Assembly: GCA_029582165.1 (NCBI GenBank)
Contig: CM055872.1
Coordinates: 2,759,582-2,823,581 of the forward strand
DNA: 64,000 nucleotides
Direction: 5' to 3'
Source: Portulaca oleracea
Lineage: Eukaryota; Streptophyta; Magnoliopsida; Caryophyllales; Portulacaceae
Shown one piece after another: positions 35,560 to 46,183 of this stretch (within the stretch, counting starts at the first letter, position 1; each line of letters begins with the position of its first letter). The position numbers and the translations under genes are program-made. The notes beneath the pieces are model-generated. The model was not told the origin of the DNA. It worked only from the letters and a program-made list of their open reading frames with translations, and searched no databases.

Positions 35560-36890
35560 CAAATCTTAGTGACTGGAAAATTTGATGTACCATACAAAGT
35601 CCTGATTCTACATATAAAAATTATTATTGGTTTGGTGTCCTAACTCCTAACGAACCAGATTACCTCCGCCGCCACATATAACACAATGAATGTTCACGTC
35701 TGGGTAATACAAGGCAACAGAGCTTCCATTACAAGGTTCCATGTTGCGTATAGTTTAACCACGATAAATTCATTCAATAATTCCAAAGCAATAATGGTCA
35801 CATTCAAATATAAAACCAACACAAAGAATGCATAAAAAATTAGAGTCACTCAAGTATTCATGAGCTAAAGCATATATAGTCCGGGGAGAGGGGCATAACT
35901 GGAACCTCACACATACTGAACTTCCATGGGACAACAAAATGAGGGAGCAGGAAACATGGAAACAATGTCATAGAAGGTATTTTCATACCCAAACTAAAAC
36001 AATGGAACATGCCTATCAGCCTTTACTATAAAGAGGTACAAAATCAAACGTTCAAAAATCAAATAGTCTCCTCACACAACTATGGATAAAACAGTTGTAT
36101 CATCCCTAGAATTTCCTAGCTTGCAATTGATTCAAATTAGGGTAATTTCTGGCTTCCCACCAAACTTCTTCTGTTTTTCTTCCCTAGTATGGCAAATAAT
36201 AAAAAACAACGCACTTCATGCCGCAATGTAGAATAATGCAAAAATGTTTGAAAGCATGATGATAGCTCTTAATTGCAAGGAAACAATGCAACCCATTGTT
36301 ATATCCTTGTTCCTGTTCAACTAGAAATCTACCCAAAGCAACTTAATAGCTAGTCGTCAACTATGTTACTATTTTATCTCATCACTTTCCTTCAAACACA
36401 CATGTCGAACACCCTCTGTACGGATACCCTGCCATCCAGTTGAGAGCTAAGAACGCTTGATTTCTAATATTAGTTTTTATGGCACTCAACAAGGGTGTAT
36501 AGGTGAATCCTAAAGGCACTCAACATTGATAAAGATAACACAAGAAAGGAAAAACAAACTTGTATAAGAATTTTTTTTTGTTAAATGGTAAGTAATACGA
36601 CAATGAAGCAGCCGTGCTCTCAAAGGTTTTACTAATGTTGACCTCTATGAGGATAGAAAGAAAGGAAGAACCGTGAATAGAAAAACTTGTAAAGGATTAT
36701 GGAATGACAAAAGTTGCATTTGCACCTACATGATCCACTAGATCCTGGTATCCTTTTACTCATAATTTACCAATTTTATCTTAATAAACCACAACTCCTT
36801 GTGATTAAAGAACATTACCTGTTTGTATTAAGATGTTCAAATAGGAATACTTTTAAACCCTAGATTCTCGTAATACATCCTTGTTTCTTT
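35560..36890. repeat. Tandem duplication, copy 2 (no hAT insert)
   Basis: See copy 1 for the shared landmarks. The region corresponding to the hAT insertion reads 'gcgtatagtttaaccacg' with no element. Confidence 0.75.
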
Positions 36891-37256
36891 AATTATCATT
36901 TTTTTTTTGAACCGCTTTAATTATCGTTTTAAACATCTACTCAATCTCATAAGCTATCCTTGTGTTGTGTACTGACGTAAAGTGTCACTGAAAATTCATA
37001 GATTTCTTTCAACTTACAAACAGAAAAGTGCAAAACAAACCTAGATTGTGCCATCGATATGATTTCAGTTCCAAAAAACGCATACGACTAAAGCAACAAT
37101 AACATAGAAAATTATAAATACGTGAAAATCATCAAACCAAGCAAACCGAATCAGCTCTAATATCGCTTCGCAGTTAGATTTGTAATTTGAACATGTACTA
37201 CAAATTTCGACTTTGAATATTGAATTTCAACTAAGATCACATAGTAATTTAGTCAC

Positions 37257-37324
37257 CTGTGACTTCCATGCAAATTTCCGATGAGAAGAGCTCCATTACA
37301 GCGCGATTCTCCGGATATACGCGA
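37257..37324 (-). pseudogene. Duplicated copy of exon 2 (68 nt), possibly alternative or defunct
   Basis: On the minus strand it has an acceptor (TAATGCAG) and a donor (CACAG|GTGACT) in the same places as the true exon 2, and encodes SRISGESRCNGALLIGNL. It is 4 nt shorter than exon 2 near its 3' end (AGTCACAG against AGTCAGTCACAG), so splicing it in place of, or with, exon 2 would shift the frame. The similarity extends into flanking intron, showing a segmental duplication about 225 bp apart. Confidence 0.6.
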
Positions 37325-37447
37325 CTGCATTACGAATTTAGCATGGTGAGTCAGTCTAATGCAAATTAAACAATAGACAACTAGTAAGATTATCCGCATA
37401 ATCCAACCAGAAAATCAGCAAAATTCGCAAATGCTAGAATCAACCAA

Positions 37448-37585
37448 AAATTCAACTAAAATCACATAGTAATTCAAGCACCTGTGACTGACTTCCATTC
37501 AAATTCCCGATGAGAGGAACTCCATTACAACGCAATTCTCCGGCGATACGCAACTGCATTACGAATTCAGCGTCATGAGTTAGTC
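37448..37585. repeat. Second unit of an exon-containing direct repeat
   Basis: Matches 37228-37354 over about 130 bp, from 'ttcaacta(a/g)atcacatagtaatt' to 'attacgaatt.agc.t..tgag(t)tagtc'. Exon 2 lies within this unit. Confidence 0.8.
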
Positions 37586-37730
37586 ACAAGCGAATCAAAC
37601 AACAAACAATCAAGACGAACATCTGGATAATTCAACTATGAAAGCAATATAACTTGTCGTAAACAACTGAGAATTGTGCATTAACCTTGTATGATAGATC
37701 GACGATATTCGCTTCCAAACCTTCCGCCAT
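37482..37730 (-). CDS. Two 5' exons of an unrecognised gene
   Basis: Exon 1, 37686-37730, encodes MAEGLEANIVDLSYK from an ATG in a suitable context and ends AAG|GTTAAT. Exon 2, 37482-37553, begins after AATGCAG, ends CACAG|GTGCTT and encodes 24 codons starting LRIAGELRCNGVPLIGNL. Both are phase 0, so they join into a continuous 39-codon start. The protein-like reading, clean splice sites and the G/C-rich ATG neighbourhood support a real gene reading leftward. I do not recognise the protein. Downstream exons are not certain; 29449-29532 is a candidate, which would make the gene more than 8 kb with repeat-filled introns. A paralogous exon 2 lies at 37257-37324. Confidence 0.6.
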
Positions 37731-39254
37731 GGGAGAGGGAGAGGCGCGAGAGGGACGTCGATGGTGATAAAATTTCGATTGTGATTAGAATAGAGGGTAA
37801 ATGTCAATAGCGGACATAGATAAAGAAATGGGAATACAGAACTAGGCCGGCCCATTATCATTCAGGATTCTTTTCCTATATATGTATCGGGCTTAGGCCC
37901 ATTTTACTCATCACTCAAACATAAAACAGACTGCCCCTTCAGCACATACTTCACTTTTGCTCATATTTTTGGGCTATCGAACAGCAAATTGATCATAAAG
38001 TTTTGTGTAAGATTATGATATTCCGATTTGTAAGAAATATTAATTGCAAATTTTTTTATGTTTTTGTTGGATATAATAAGTATGAAATTTTCCCTGAAAC
38101 CACCAAGGATACGAAGCAAAAAATAAAAAAACTGAAACTGATATTTCTCATAAATTGAAACCTCGTAGTCTTATTTGAAACTTTATCATATATTTGCTTC
38201 ATGAGTTATCCATTGGGGTCAATAATCCTATATTTTCATTGCCACACTGTCACAGGCCCTATTGCTCCCTTCTCATTACATAGGATCTGTTTGGCAACTA
38301 TCTAATAACTAGTAGGTTCGTAGCTTATAGGGCTCATCATGACTCTCATTATTTCTCGCACATTGGTGAGGATGCTATAATAAATAATATGTACCATTAA
38401 AAATGGGTTAAAAGAGTTTTTTTTTTCTTTTAAAACCAAAAACGAGGAACTAATTATCAAATTCAACTTTTCCACGAGTACGTACGAAGAAATTGGAATG
38501 GGGCATGTCCCCAACCAAATGCGAACCGACTTGAGCGGGTCAACCCGTGCTAGATGGTGGGCTACGAAGTTGTCCTCCTAGCATGGTGGGCTGCAGTTAA
38601 TTATTTTTACTCAATTATTTCTCTGCTTCACAATAGATGCCCTCTTTCATTTGAAGATAGTCAATGGTGTTTCAAAGGACAGTATGAGGCACAAAAAGTT
38701 TGGGGAAGAGTCCCACCATAAAGGTGTAATATAGGCAAACTTTATCTTGCATTTCTGCAAGCGACTGCTTCAAGTTCAAGGAAGGTAATCAATGTGTTTG
38801 AAACACATAAAAGAAACAAATAGACAGAAGTGGACTGAGGCAACCATTCATACTGTGAAAGACCCACTTCAACTGTATCACAGGGTTGCTGGGAAACTGC
38901 AACAGGCAACAACCTGTGTCAATTCTTAGTATTGTTCAGAAGAATGATTGCCTTGGGAAGAAAATGTAGTATTTTCAGGGGAAAATGTAAAAATTTTAAA
39001 CATTGTGTTTGTGTGAAAGTTAGCCTCACAGAATATTTGATATAAAGTTTTGAATGGAGCAGTACATTATTTGGTATTGAAGGTAGAACAATTTACAGAT
39101 GTTTGCTGAAAGAATATTGCTCTGATCATTAGACAACATCATAGATCTCTCAAAGATTGAATACAGCTGCCTACATTGAGCATTTACACTACTGTAGAAA
39201 TCAAACAAACATTTATTTACAGTCTTCCATGCTACATTCTGGTATGATTTCATT
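37731..39254. other. Intergenic: upstream of the 37730 gene, downstream of the PPR gene
   Basis: Includes a conserved-looking 'gggcttaggcccat' site-II/TGGGCC-type box near 37889-37902 that could serve the 37730 gene; this is inference. No other gene seen. Confidence 0.35.
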
Positions 39255-41036
39255 TCATATCCCAAAGGCTGCAAGTTCTCTGTGTGCGTTAGAAATGGGG
39301 AAGGTTTTACTCAACCTTTTGTAAGAATCGTGCGAAATAGCGCCCATTTCCACTAGGGAATTCGCCAATTCCAAAGCCTCCGGACGCCAACCTGCAAATC
39401 CAATCCCTTCGATCAGTAAAGTATATGTCGTCTCATTCGGATGACAACCCTTTTCGACCATCTGCCCTAGCAACTCAACCGCTTCACTTAACCAATGTTC
39501 TTTGCATAGACAAAGTAGCACCATGTTGTAGCTGATCACACTCGGTTTTACTTCGTAATTCTCCATGTCGTCGAGTAACTGCATAGCCTCATCAACCATC
39601 CTGTCGCGACATAAACATGACAGAATGGCATTGTAAGTGATCTCGTCGGGATCAACCCCTTCAGAAACCATTTCTTCCACCAACTTAATAGCCCTCAATC
39701 GATCCCCGACATTCCACAATGCAGTTATCAGACAGTTGTAGGAGCTCACATCAGGGTGACACCCGACATCGTCAAGCTTATGGAAAATCTCCAGAGCTTG
39801 CTCGGCTTTGCCATTCTTGCATAGAGCAGCCAACACAGTGTTGTAGTTGACAATATCTGGCAAGCACCCATTCGAAACCATAATTTCCAAGATCCCAATC
39901 GCTAAATCCAACTTTCCCTCTTTACAAAACGCGGAGATGAGCGGATCGTAGCTGTAGTTATCGGGTTTTAGCCCCTTTTCGAGCATAAGCTTCAGCATAT
40001 TCAAAGCCTCCTCGACCTTACCCTCGCGACAGAATGCTGAAATCAGTATACTGTGAGTGGCAAGATTAGGTTCACCACCTCGAGACAGCATCTCTCTTAC
40101 CAAATGCTCGCCCTCTCGCCATTTCCCTTGATCCAACAACGCCCGTAAGAGTATGTTGTACGAAATGACATCCGGGTGACAGCCCTTCGAGGGCAAACCC
40201 CGGACAAACGTGAACGCTTCTTCTGCAAACCCGTCCTTGCACATCCCTCTAACCATAGTGTTGTAGACATGCACATCCGGCTCGAGTCCTCTCTCGAGCA
40301 TCTCATTGAACAACTTCATGGCTTCTCTAACCCCACCTTCGACCAATGTCGCCTCAATCAAGATGGTGTAAGTCACCACAGTAGGCTTACAGTTATCCTT
40401 CAACAACTTATCCAACAATTTCAATGCCAAATCAAGCTTCCCCCTGCTACAAAGACTGCCTATCATAATGTTATATGTCACAACATCCGGCGAATACCCT
40501 CTAGCCCTCATCCTGTTAAGCAACTGATTCGCATTATCGATCCGATTCACCTTGCAAAACCCACTTATCATCGCATTGTACGCGAAAACATCCGGTTCCC
40601 CTTTCGCCTCGAGAATGCTCATCACCTCGATAGCATTACCGACATCTTTCGCATTGAACAACGCCTTGATAAGCTTCGTGCAGAGGACCAAATCAGGCTC
40701 ATACCCTCTGCACACCATGCACTGTAAAAAATACAGAGCCTCACTCAAATTCCCTGCTTTGTAAGACTTGTTGATCAGTTTGAGCAGCTGGGTCTCCTTC
40801 AAATCCACTGGCTGCAAAAGGGTCGTCCCCCTCGTCTCAATCGAATACGGGTCAATCTTCGGGACCGAATAAGAATACGAATACGAATACGGCCCGGGTT
40901 TGGGAATGTTTCTGCTGTGAACCTCATTGGGGAAGGTCCTCCTGCAGACTATAGGGCATGTTTGGGGGGGAGAATTTGAAGCAGAAACTCTGTAGGGAAG
41001 GCAATAAGGGAAGAGTTCAGTTGTGTAGATTGTCAT
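39255..41036 (-). CDS. P-class pentatricopeptide repeat protein, At3g04760-like, probably plastid
   Basis: Single exon of 593 codons. The first ATG is at 41036 (MTIYTTELFP); the frame is open 8 codons further up but without ATG. Residues about 1-75 are rich in Ser, Pro and basic residues with few acidic ones, as in a chloroplast transit peptide, and include a small SYSYSYS repeat. From about residue 80 to 570 there are 13-14 tandem 35-residue PPR motifs with the regular 'PDV.TYN.LI..LC..G..' pattern, for example PDVVTYNIMIGSLCSRGKL. There are no L or S variants and no E or DYW domain, so it is P class. The order and wording of motifs, and the end (ETTYTLLIEGIGFAGWRPEA), closely match Arabidopsis At3g04760 as I know it. 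P-class proteins bind organellar RNA, one base per repeat, to stabilise or process transcripts. The RNA target cannot be read here. Confidence 0.93.
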   Translation of the reverse strand: MTIYTTELFPYCLPYRVSASNSPPQTCPIVCRRTFPNEVHSRNIPKPGPYSYSYSYSVPKIDPYSIETRGTTLLQPVDLKETQLLKLINKSYKAGNLSEALYFLQCMVCRGYEPDLVLCTKLIKALFNAKDVGNAIEVMSILEAKGEPDVFAYNAMISGFCKVNRIDNANQLLNRMRARGYSPDVVTYNIMIGSLCSRGKLDLALKLLDKLLKDNCKPTVVTYTILIEATLVEGGVREAMKLFNEMLERGLEPDVHVYNTMVRGMCKDGFAEEAFTFVRGLPSKGCHPDVISYNILLRALLDQGKWREGEHLVREMLSRGGEPNLATHSILISAFCREGKVEEALNMLKLMLEKGLKPDNYSYDPLISAFCKEGKLDLAIGILEIMVSNGCLPDIVNYNTVLAALCKNGKAEQALEIFHKLDDVGCHPDVSSYNCLITALWNVGDRLRAIKLVEEMVSEGVDPDEITYNAILSCLCRDRMVDEAMQLLDDMENYEVKPSVISYNMVLLCLCKEHWLSEAVELLGQMVEKGCHPNETTYTLLIEGIGFAGWRPEALELANSLVEMGAISHDSYKRLSKTFPISNAHRELAAFGI

Positions 41037-41749
41037 TTTTTTTGGGTTTCCAAACTTCAAACTAGTTTTTTCTCTTTGGAAGTGTTAAAAGTATTTTCTG
41101 AGATTTAGTTGTGGCTGAATGAAGAGCTCTTTTTTGTGTTAAAAATCAGAATGAAGAGCACCCATTGGCCAGGGAACTAAAGATCATGACCATAGGAGAT
41201 AAATGGAGGTAATTGATAAGGGTGATGTGGGCTTCTGAGGGCCTGACATTTGGCCCACTTAGGGACATTTTGAGTAGTGGGCCAATCTGGATTTATTTTT
41301 ATTTATTTTTATTTTTTTGCACAGCTGGCAAACAAGGTTTTGGTCCCCTTCCCCCATGAATGTTTTGGGAAATTTAAATCAGTTGTCTCATCTATTAAGG
41401 ATTTTAAAATGTACAATTGATGACAATTTTCAACTGGTCCATGACTTTGTCAGAATCTAATTCTGTTTTTTTTTTCTATTTGTATTTTTTGCATAAGGAC
41501 ATCTACGATATTGTATTTTTTGCCTAAGGACATCTACCATAAGAATGACAATTTTGTCTCACTTTCTATCACAGTAATTGATATCTAAAACAAGATCAAA
41601 ACCCATAATAATCAATTTCAATTTTATCATCTCACTTTATTAATGTGGACCCAATTCATTTTTCTTTCTCCCAAACAACTTCTTTCTCTCTCTCGACCTT
41701 TCTTTCTCTCTCCAATGTGAGGCACTCCCACATTTGATGCTGGCAGGAT
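41037..41749. other. Upstream region of the P-class PPR gene
   Basis: About 41040-41180 probably holds the leader and promoter; no clear TATA box. A short duplication, 'tattttttgcctaaggacatctac', occurs at about 41485 and 41513. No other gene. Confidence 0.4.
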
Positions 41750-41970
41750 GTGGTGCTACACCGCACCGCAACTTTTTATATTCCACCACAATCTACTTTT
41801 TCTAATTTAATTTATCTTTTTATTAAAATTTAAACTTTTCATACTTCACCACAATCCACCACAACTTTCTCCAACCCACCAGAACTTTTCCCAACTCATC
41901 ACAACCCACCACATTTCCTCCATACCGCACCGCACCACAATGCAGTCAGCCGTATAAAAGAACGGGGCCC
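41750..41970. mobile_element. Tourist-like MITE, left end eroded
   Basis: Family interior ('accacaatccaccacaactttctcc') ends 'cagccgtataaaagaacggggccc'. The left terminus is not clear. Confidence 0.55.
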
Positions 41971-42312
41971 AAATGTGGGTTTGAGATTTTTATTTTTTTA
42001 TTTTTTTGTCCATGTACAATAAGAACACAGTGTCAATTCATTCTTACTTATCCTGATTTATTTTTCATTTTTGGAAAATTGGGAGATACTAAGACAAAAT
42101 ATAAATTTAAGATAAAAAAATAAAATTACTTAATTGCTTCAGTTTAGAGAGAAAGAGGGTTGAAATTGCAAATAAGATAGAGAATTTGAAGTTAAAATTG
42201 GAGGAATAATTAGTAAAAGTTATATTGGAAATGTAAAATGAAGTAAATAATTAATTAGAGATAAAAGACTTTCGTGGACAAATAAACATGGATGGAGGGA
42301 GTAACTAATTAT

Positions 42313-42642
42313 TAGTGGTGTTCACAGGTAGGTTCGGTGTAATTTCGGTTTCGAAGCGGTGCATTAGATAAAATGGTTTGCTAAAAACGTAAACCACAAC
42401 CGTAACAGGATAACCCGTCACGGTGCACCGAATGTCAGTGCACCAGGTTTAATGGTTCGGTTCATCGGTTAACCTGAACCGCCTTAATTGTCTAAATAAT
42501 TAATTAATAAAACTAATTTTCAACCAAAATTTTTTTGGCAGCAAAAAGAAAAAAATTCCAACCAAAATGTTAAAGCAGTGGGCAATTAGGCATTCCAACC
42601 AATATTTTGTTGGCAGTCAGAATGGAATATTGATGATCATAT

Positions 42643-42692
<50 letters not shown>

Positions 42693-42841
42693 CAGTTCAG
42701 CTTCGATTCCCGTTGGTTTGAATATCTCAAACCGGAACTGCCCATTTTGACATTTGATTTCTACGGTTCGGTGTACAATTTTTTTTGACGGGTTCGATTT
42801 ATGGTTCAATTCGACAGTTTCAGATTTTTTGAACAGCCCCA
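42313..42841. mobile_element. hAT-like non-autonomous element with internal (TA)n
   Basis: 'agtggtgttcacaggtaggttcgg' at the left and 'tttttgaacagccccagt' at the right are imperfectly complementary. The interior has 'ggttcggt', 'aaccgt' and 'ccggt' motifs in both directions, like the element at 33805. A TA repeat of about 20 units lies at about 42649-42691. A Stowaway right end, 'ggatggagggag', abuts at about 42289-42300. Boundaries approximate. Confidence 0.5.
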
Positions 42842-44867
42842 GTGGTAATGGTATTGATGCATAGTTTGACAATGCCAAGGCATAAAATTTTAGGTTAATA
42901 TGGTTCTTGAACATGATATGGTAGGCCTTCCTCCCAAAATATCTCATGTTCCATTCTTATTACCAAACCTTGTTTTACAGAACCTAGCATTATTAGCAGC
43001 TACTGAAATATGGATTTATGTGCTGTCATTTTTAGTGCACAACTCAGGCAGATGTGCACACCCTGAAATCTCATGTCCCTCTATCTTTGACTGGTTTGGC
43101 TTACGGTTCAATCTGGTCTGGGCCGAACCTAATTTTGACGGTGACCGAATTGAGTGAATATTCAGACACAAATTTGTTTTCTCTTTTATCCGAACCCGGT
43201 TTTGGGTCCGTGGGAATTGTTCAACTTGAAAAAAACCGGGTGCGGACATCAGTTTCTCGTCCGAATTTTGATATTAATCGAATTTGAAATGACCTAAATT
43301 TACCCGAACCCGAATGTTTGTTACCGCTACCGGTAACTTATGGTTATATCACATCTTGTGAGCACGACAACCAACATCGACTGAGGTTCAGCTCTCTTTT
43401 CCAATTCTCAAATTCAGACCCGCCAAGAACAACTTGCTTTATGCCCACAAAACTGCTCAAATTGAAAGATCGTTCGGATGAGGTGAGTTTTGTAATTTTG
43501 TATGGGTATTAAGCAATTTCAGTTAATAAGAACATCATACGGACCCCACAAAAGTTGGGTCCGTGAACTTGACAATCCAAGATACATGCAAACTTAACCC
43601 TCCGAACTCTGGACCACAGAGGAATAGAGGATGGTTCCACATTTAACCATATAACCCAAAAAAATTTAAAATTAGTATATTATCATATCTATTACTTGAG
43701 AAAAGGAAGGAGATTTTGACATATTTGGGTATTTGACATCGGGAATTTTAACTTAAATCAACCCATACTGTGAGCAAGCCAAAGCAAAAGGTTTTGTTTC
43801 TGTATCTAATCATGATGAAACTATACTTTTGAAGCGTAATAAAAAATGATTGTATTAAGAAGACAGCAAAGATGTCACGCATGTACACATGAAAGCAATG
43901 ACAATTCCATCGAGTTCTCTACAAGAATCAAAAGCATGATGAATTACATATCACAAGAAGAAGCAGACTTACATCGCAAAGCAAAGAAATATCTTTCTCC
44001 AGAGGTGCGTTGTAGAATTCGAACCACATATAGGAATTTGAGACATCAAATCTGCAAGCAGCAAAAATACGGTCAAAACAAAAAGGATGCGAAGCCAAAA
44101 GACATACTCCAAGATAAGCAATATAAAAGTTTTTATCATCAATAAGGCTTACCAAACTGCCAATTCACCATACGTAAATACCCCCATAACTAAATGAACG
44201 TAGTAGAAACACCAACATAGAGGACAAAAATGGGCCAATCTTATCAAAACGAGCTTATTTAGACTGAGCCTTTACAACAAAATTTAGAGAAACTTATTGA
44301 ACACCCAACTCCAAGATAAAATAAATGATCTGAAGAAAAGTTATTACAACTGCAAAGATGTTCGATTTTGGATGATGTGAAATTCAATGAGAGCCTAAGG
44401 GTTTCCGTAAGAAATCAAACTCCACTGTTATCAGAATGTGGCATTACTCATATGATAACTAAAATCAAGTACTCATCCTCCATTAAAATAAGGGATCCTC
44501 TATGTACGGTGACAGTGAAGTGGAAAAAATAGAAAAAGCAAGAAAAAAAATCAGTAAATGAAGCATTTTAAGCTCCTTACTCACAACCCTTTTCACGATG
44601 AGGGTCTAGGTGCCATAATAATTTCTCCACATGGACAGAAAAGGGTAATGTAGAAGGAAGAAACTCAAGAGAGAGTATGAAAAGAAAGGAAGAAAATATG
44701 GCTTCTTGGAATAAAGAACCTCAAGATCCTACTGTATGATCTCCCTTCTCTAGGTAATTACAACCCTAATTATTCACCCATCGGCTAACACAAATCGTTA
44801 AGTTGTATATGTTCAACTGTAATCTCAATTATCAGCAATATAAGTGCTATACTTGTGAGTTGTGACC
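42842..44867. other. Intergenic; degenerate 'gaacccg' repeat at 43080-43340
   Basis: 'ggttcaatctggtctgggccgaacc', 'cgaacccggttttgggtccg' and 'tacccgaacccgaatg' suggest an eroded repeat. A 99-codon plus frame at 43846-44145 is unrecognised and not called. Confidence 0.4.
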
Positions 44868-45674
44868 CCTATGCTAGCAGCTCATGCTTTTGGAGCTCCT
44901 ACGGTTGTCGTTGCAGATGTTGACATCCAACACTTGCACATTGCTCAACATCTTGGTGCAAATACAACTATCCAAGTTTCAAAAAATACTGAGGTTGGTA
45001 ATCATCACTATAATCAATGATGTTCTCTATCATGTGACATTCTTTTACATGTTCAATAGATTTCATAGATGTCCAAACACCACTAGATTATATCTAGTTA
45101 TAGGCAAAATTTGTGACAACTATACTAGGAAAAACTGACCTGTGCACAATTGCAAACTCGAGATCAGGGAACTCAAGTATGAATATACATGAATTGGCTG
45201 GAGCCTGGATGTCATGAGGTTTGATGTGATCAAGGGTCAGTATGCAGTGCATGTCTGGATAAGCTGTTGAACAATCAGGTAGCCGCCTTGAATTTGAGTC
45301 AAGCGCTTAATATAATCCGAAACCAATCTAACCTTAAAAGCCTCCCAATCTCACCTCACTTACATCAACCAAAGGCAGTGAGACTGGACGAACCCATTTG
45401 CAAAATATAGTGGCATATGACTTTCAATCTTTAGAGCTCAAACAAAAGGCGGAATTGCAGGACATAGATAACGAAGTCATACAGGTGCAAACTGCAATGG
45501 GAGCTAAGTTGATGTGATCTTTGATTGTGTTGGCATCAGCAAGACAATGTCAACTGCCTTAAAAGTTGCCATGACGGTGGTAAAGTTTGTCTGATCCGGT
45601 TAGCATGCACTGAAGAAGCCTTTGCAACTAGCTCCCGAGGTGGTAGTGCCATCAAAGTCATGTTTAACCTGTAA
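44868..45674 (+). pseudogene. NAD-dependent sorbitol dehydrogenase pseudogene fragment
   Basis: Two separated coding remnants match plant sorbitol (L-iditol) dehydrogenase, a medium-chain zinc alcohol dehydrogenase. The first, 44868-44993, encodes MLAAHAFGAPTVVVADVD and on to VSKNTE, the coenzyme-binding strand region. The second, 45461-45674, encodes DIDNEVIQVQTAMGA, then after a +/-1 shift at about 45505 DVIFDCVGISKTMSTAL, then after another shift GGKVCLIRLA, and jumps directly to EEAFATSSRGGSAIKVMFNL and a stop, the family's C-terminus. Roughly 60 residues are missing between KVCL and EEAF. The N-terminal zinc-binding half is absent. About 470 bp between the remnants looks like a retained intron, so this is not a processed copy. 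It lies between the two PPR genes and cannot encode an enzyme. Confidence 0.88.
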
Positions 45675-46183
45675 ACAGAAATGAAACTATGTATAATGAA
45701 GAAAAGGGATAGCATTAACATTAAATCTTCAGCACTATGAGACTGTGAACATCGTTGAAAAAGCACAAACAATGTCGGGTTTGAAGACTGGGAATACATT
45801 AGAAGTTCCACCTTCCTCCAAGTAGCTGAAGATAAAATCTGTGGACAGACCACTGAATTGCAGGATTCTCGTTTACTTGGCGACCTCAAAGTTTTGATTT
45901 AGTGAAACAAAGACATATAAGGAATCACATCACCACGTGACCCCATTCTACAGAATTGTCAAATAGTTTTTTGAGCAAATATCGGTATAACGAGCCGCCC
46001 TGCAACTCGGCAGAAGAAACAATCATGGCTGTATCTGAACCAACATTGAGATGATAATGATTTTTCTCATTTGCATGATTGAGAGTAGTCACTCTCACCC
46101 GGCTTTGAATACAATATTTGTACAAAGGAGTCTACCATGTATGTGGATCCTCTCTCTCATATAATAACCTGAGTGACATGCAC
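45675..46183. other. Between the pseudogene and the PLS PPR gene
   Basis: Short antisense frames here overlap the pseudogene or have no family look. Probably holds the 3' end of the PPR transcript. Confidence 0.4.

Noticed and set aside
40176..40764. Plus-strand frame of 183 codons
   Set aside because: Antisense of the P-class PPR gene; its length follows from the repetitive codon pattern of the PPR motifs.
41037..41060. Eight-codon upstream extension of the P-class PPR protein
   Set aside because: The extension has no ATG (it would begin with TTG); the first ATG is at 41036.
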